Assembly (NCBI GenBank): GCA_025997935.1
Contig: BNVG01000116.1
Span: forward strand, 1 to 6,478
Length of the DNA stretch: 6,478 nt
DNA from: Synergistales bacterium
Lineage (GTDB): Bacteria; Synergistota; Synergistia; Synergistales; Aminobacteriaceae
Direction of reading: 5' to 3'
Made by a program: the position numbers and the translations under genes. Positions 5,855-6,478 of the stretch are shown piece after piece. The notes under the pieces are model-generated. The model did no database searches. It saw only the letters and a list, made by a program, of their open reading frames with translations, and was not told the DNA's origin. The first letter of the stretch is position 1. Each line of letters starts with the position of its first letter.

Positions 5855-5860
5855 AAGGAG
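5855..5860 (+). promoter_or_regulatory. Ribosome binding site choosing the 5870 start of the thioredoxin gene
   Basis: AAGGAG sits 9 nt before the ATG at 5870, the same spacing as for rfbF. An in-frame ATG at 5831 would add 13 charged residues (MAKISEYHKEKTQ) ahead of the signal peptide, and its nearest AAGGAG (5812-5817) is 13 nt away and would lie near the transcription start predicted from the -10 box. The 5870 start gives a normal signal peptide. Confidence 0.8.
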
Positions 5861-5869
5861 AAAACTCAG

Positions 5870-6382
5870 ATGAAAAAATCAATCCTGATAGCGGTGTTTT
5901 TGGTTTTTGGGATGTTTTCCGTTTGTTGCGCCGCTGACAAAACCGACCTGTTCCCGGCGTTTTCATCAAAAACCATTTCGGACGAGAACATTGATGATGG
6001 CGTCTTCGCTTCCGCTAAGATAACCATGGTCAACATCTGGGCGACATGGTGCCCGCCCTGCGTGGCCGAAATGCCCGACTTGGGCAAACTTGGCCGCTCC
6101 ATGCCCGAAGGCTCGCAACTCGTGGGGCTTCTGATAGACGCCGCGCCAAACGACACGAAAGTCATATCGAAGGCGTCAAGTATCCTGAAAAAATCCAAGG
6201 CTGACTTCACACAGATATTATTGACCAAAGACTTAGGGCCTTATCTCACCAAAAACGTCACGGCTATTCCGACGACTGTTTTTGTGAACTCAAACGGTGA
6301 GATTGTAGGTAAACCGCTCGTTGGTTCACGCTCGGGAAAGGCGTATCGCGCGGAAGTAGAAAAACTGCTGTCCGGAAAATGA
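5870..6382 (+). CDS. Secreted TlpA/ResA-like thioredoxin-fold protein
   Basis: The protein of 170 residues has a signal peptide (MKKSILIAVFLVFGMFSVCC, cleavage probably after CCA or CAA at 20-22) and a thioredoxin fold. The active site is WCPPC (60-64) in VNIWATWCPPCVAEMP, and the conserved cis-proline is P134 in VTAIPTTVFV, followed by NSNGEIVG. Both cysteines are present, so it should be redox-active outside the cytoplasmic membrane, acting as a thiol-disulfide reductase of the TlpA/ResA kind (cytochrome c maturation or protein repair; the partner is unknown). The mature domain is close to the usual ~140 residues. C19 and C20 in the signal region give a poor lipobox, so lipidation is possible but not favoured. 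Its TGA overlaps the ATG of the next gene (ATGA), indicating a coupled pair. Membrane electron donors (CcdA or a 4Fe-4S protein) would be expected further downstream. Confidence 0.92.
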   Translation: MKKSILIAVFLVFGMFSVCCAADKTDLFPAFSSKTISDENIDDGVFASAKITMVNIWATWCPPCVAEMPDLGKLGRSMPEGSQLVGLLIDAAPNDTKVISKASSILKKSKADFTQILLTKDLGPYLTKNVTAIPTTVFVNSNGEIVGKPLVGSRSGKAYRAEVEKLLSGK

Positions 6383-6478
6383 CGCGCGGCAAATATTTGA
6401 AGTGTTTGCCTTTAGTGATTCTTGCCGTCGCGGGTCTTTTTATCGCTATCGGCGTGACGCGGGGCGAGGTCGAAGCTG
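6379..6478 (+). CDS. Small membrane protein, probable CD1871A-family CxxC protein (partial, N-terminus)
   Basis: The gene starts at the ATG overlapping the thioredoxin stop and runs off the window after 33 codons. The visible part is a short basic start (MTRGKYLK), one hydrophobic span (CLPLVILAVAGLFIAIGV) and TRGEVEA. Family knowledge, from memory: CD1871A-type proteins are ~45-50 residues, with one membrane helix, then a RGEV-like turn and a C-terminal CxxC (often ICLECIGIG), and are commonly found beside TlpA-like thioredoxins and 4Fe-4S proteins in anaerobes. The RGEV segment and the neighbour fit well; the diagnostic CxxC would lie just outside the window. The alternative is simply the first helix of a larger membrane protein. 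Confidence 0.6.
   Translation, partial: MTRGKYLKCLPLVILAVAGLFIAIGVTRGEVEA

Noticed and set aside
5831..5869. Upstream ATG start for the thioredoxin gene
   Set aside because: It would put 13 polar residues before the signal peptide; the ATG at 5870 has the better-spaced AAGGAG.

Overview
The window is ordinary bacterial chromosome with moderate GC and tightly packed genes. Three things argue for an anaerobic or gut-type bacterium: a TlpA-like thioredoxin coupled to a tiny CD1871A-type membrane protein, the style of the IS3-family element, and a CDP-sugar cluster beside c-di-GMP signalling. Synergistota or a clostridial or desulfo-type lineage would fit, but this is a weak inference and no rRNA or other marker is present.

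Bases 1-1342 hold a two-gene signalling unit: the C-terminal end of a histidine kinase or phosphotransfer protein (Hpt-type helices), then, after 3 nt, a PleD-like response regulator made of a receiver domain and an active-looking GGEEF diguanylate cyclase with an intact inhibitory I-site.

Bases 1369-4667 hold a four-gene CDP-sugar operon, starting only 26 nt after the cyclase. It encodes glucose-1-phosphate cytidylyltransferase (rfbF), CDP-glucose 4,6-dehydratase (rfbG), an RmlC-type 3- and/or 5-epimerase, and an extended SDR that is most likely the 4-ketoreductase. Together they would turn glucose-1-phosphate into a CDP-6-deoxyhexose for a surface glycan. No rfbH-type 3-dehydrase is present, so the product is probably a 6-deoxyhexose and not a 3,6-dideoxyhexose such as abequose, paratose or tyvelose.

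Bases 4662-5830 are a decayed, more AT-rich junction. On the minus strand lies the last ~115 codons of what looks like a type II restriction endonuclease, converging on the sugar operon. It is cut off at about 5011 by the left end of an IS3-family element. That element keeps orfA and the first ~68 codons of orfB, then stops at about 5644 with no recognisable right end. The simplest reading is IS insertion into a restriction gene, followed by a deletion that removed the rest of both.

Bases 5804-6478 start a redox unit: a consensus -10 box, a secreted TlpA/ResA-like thioredoxin (WCPPC), and, overlapping its stop, the first 33 codons of a small single-span membrane protein.

No tRNA, rRNA, CRISPR array, riboswitch or convincing intrinsic terminator was seen. 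The pathway itself is known biology. The points most worth following are the identity of the CDP-sugar, the possible c-di-GMP link, and the broken restriction gene.
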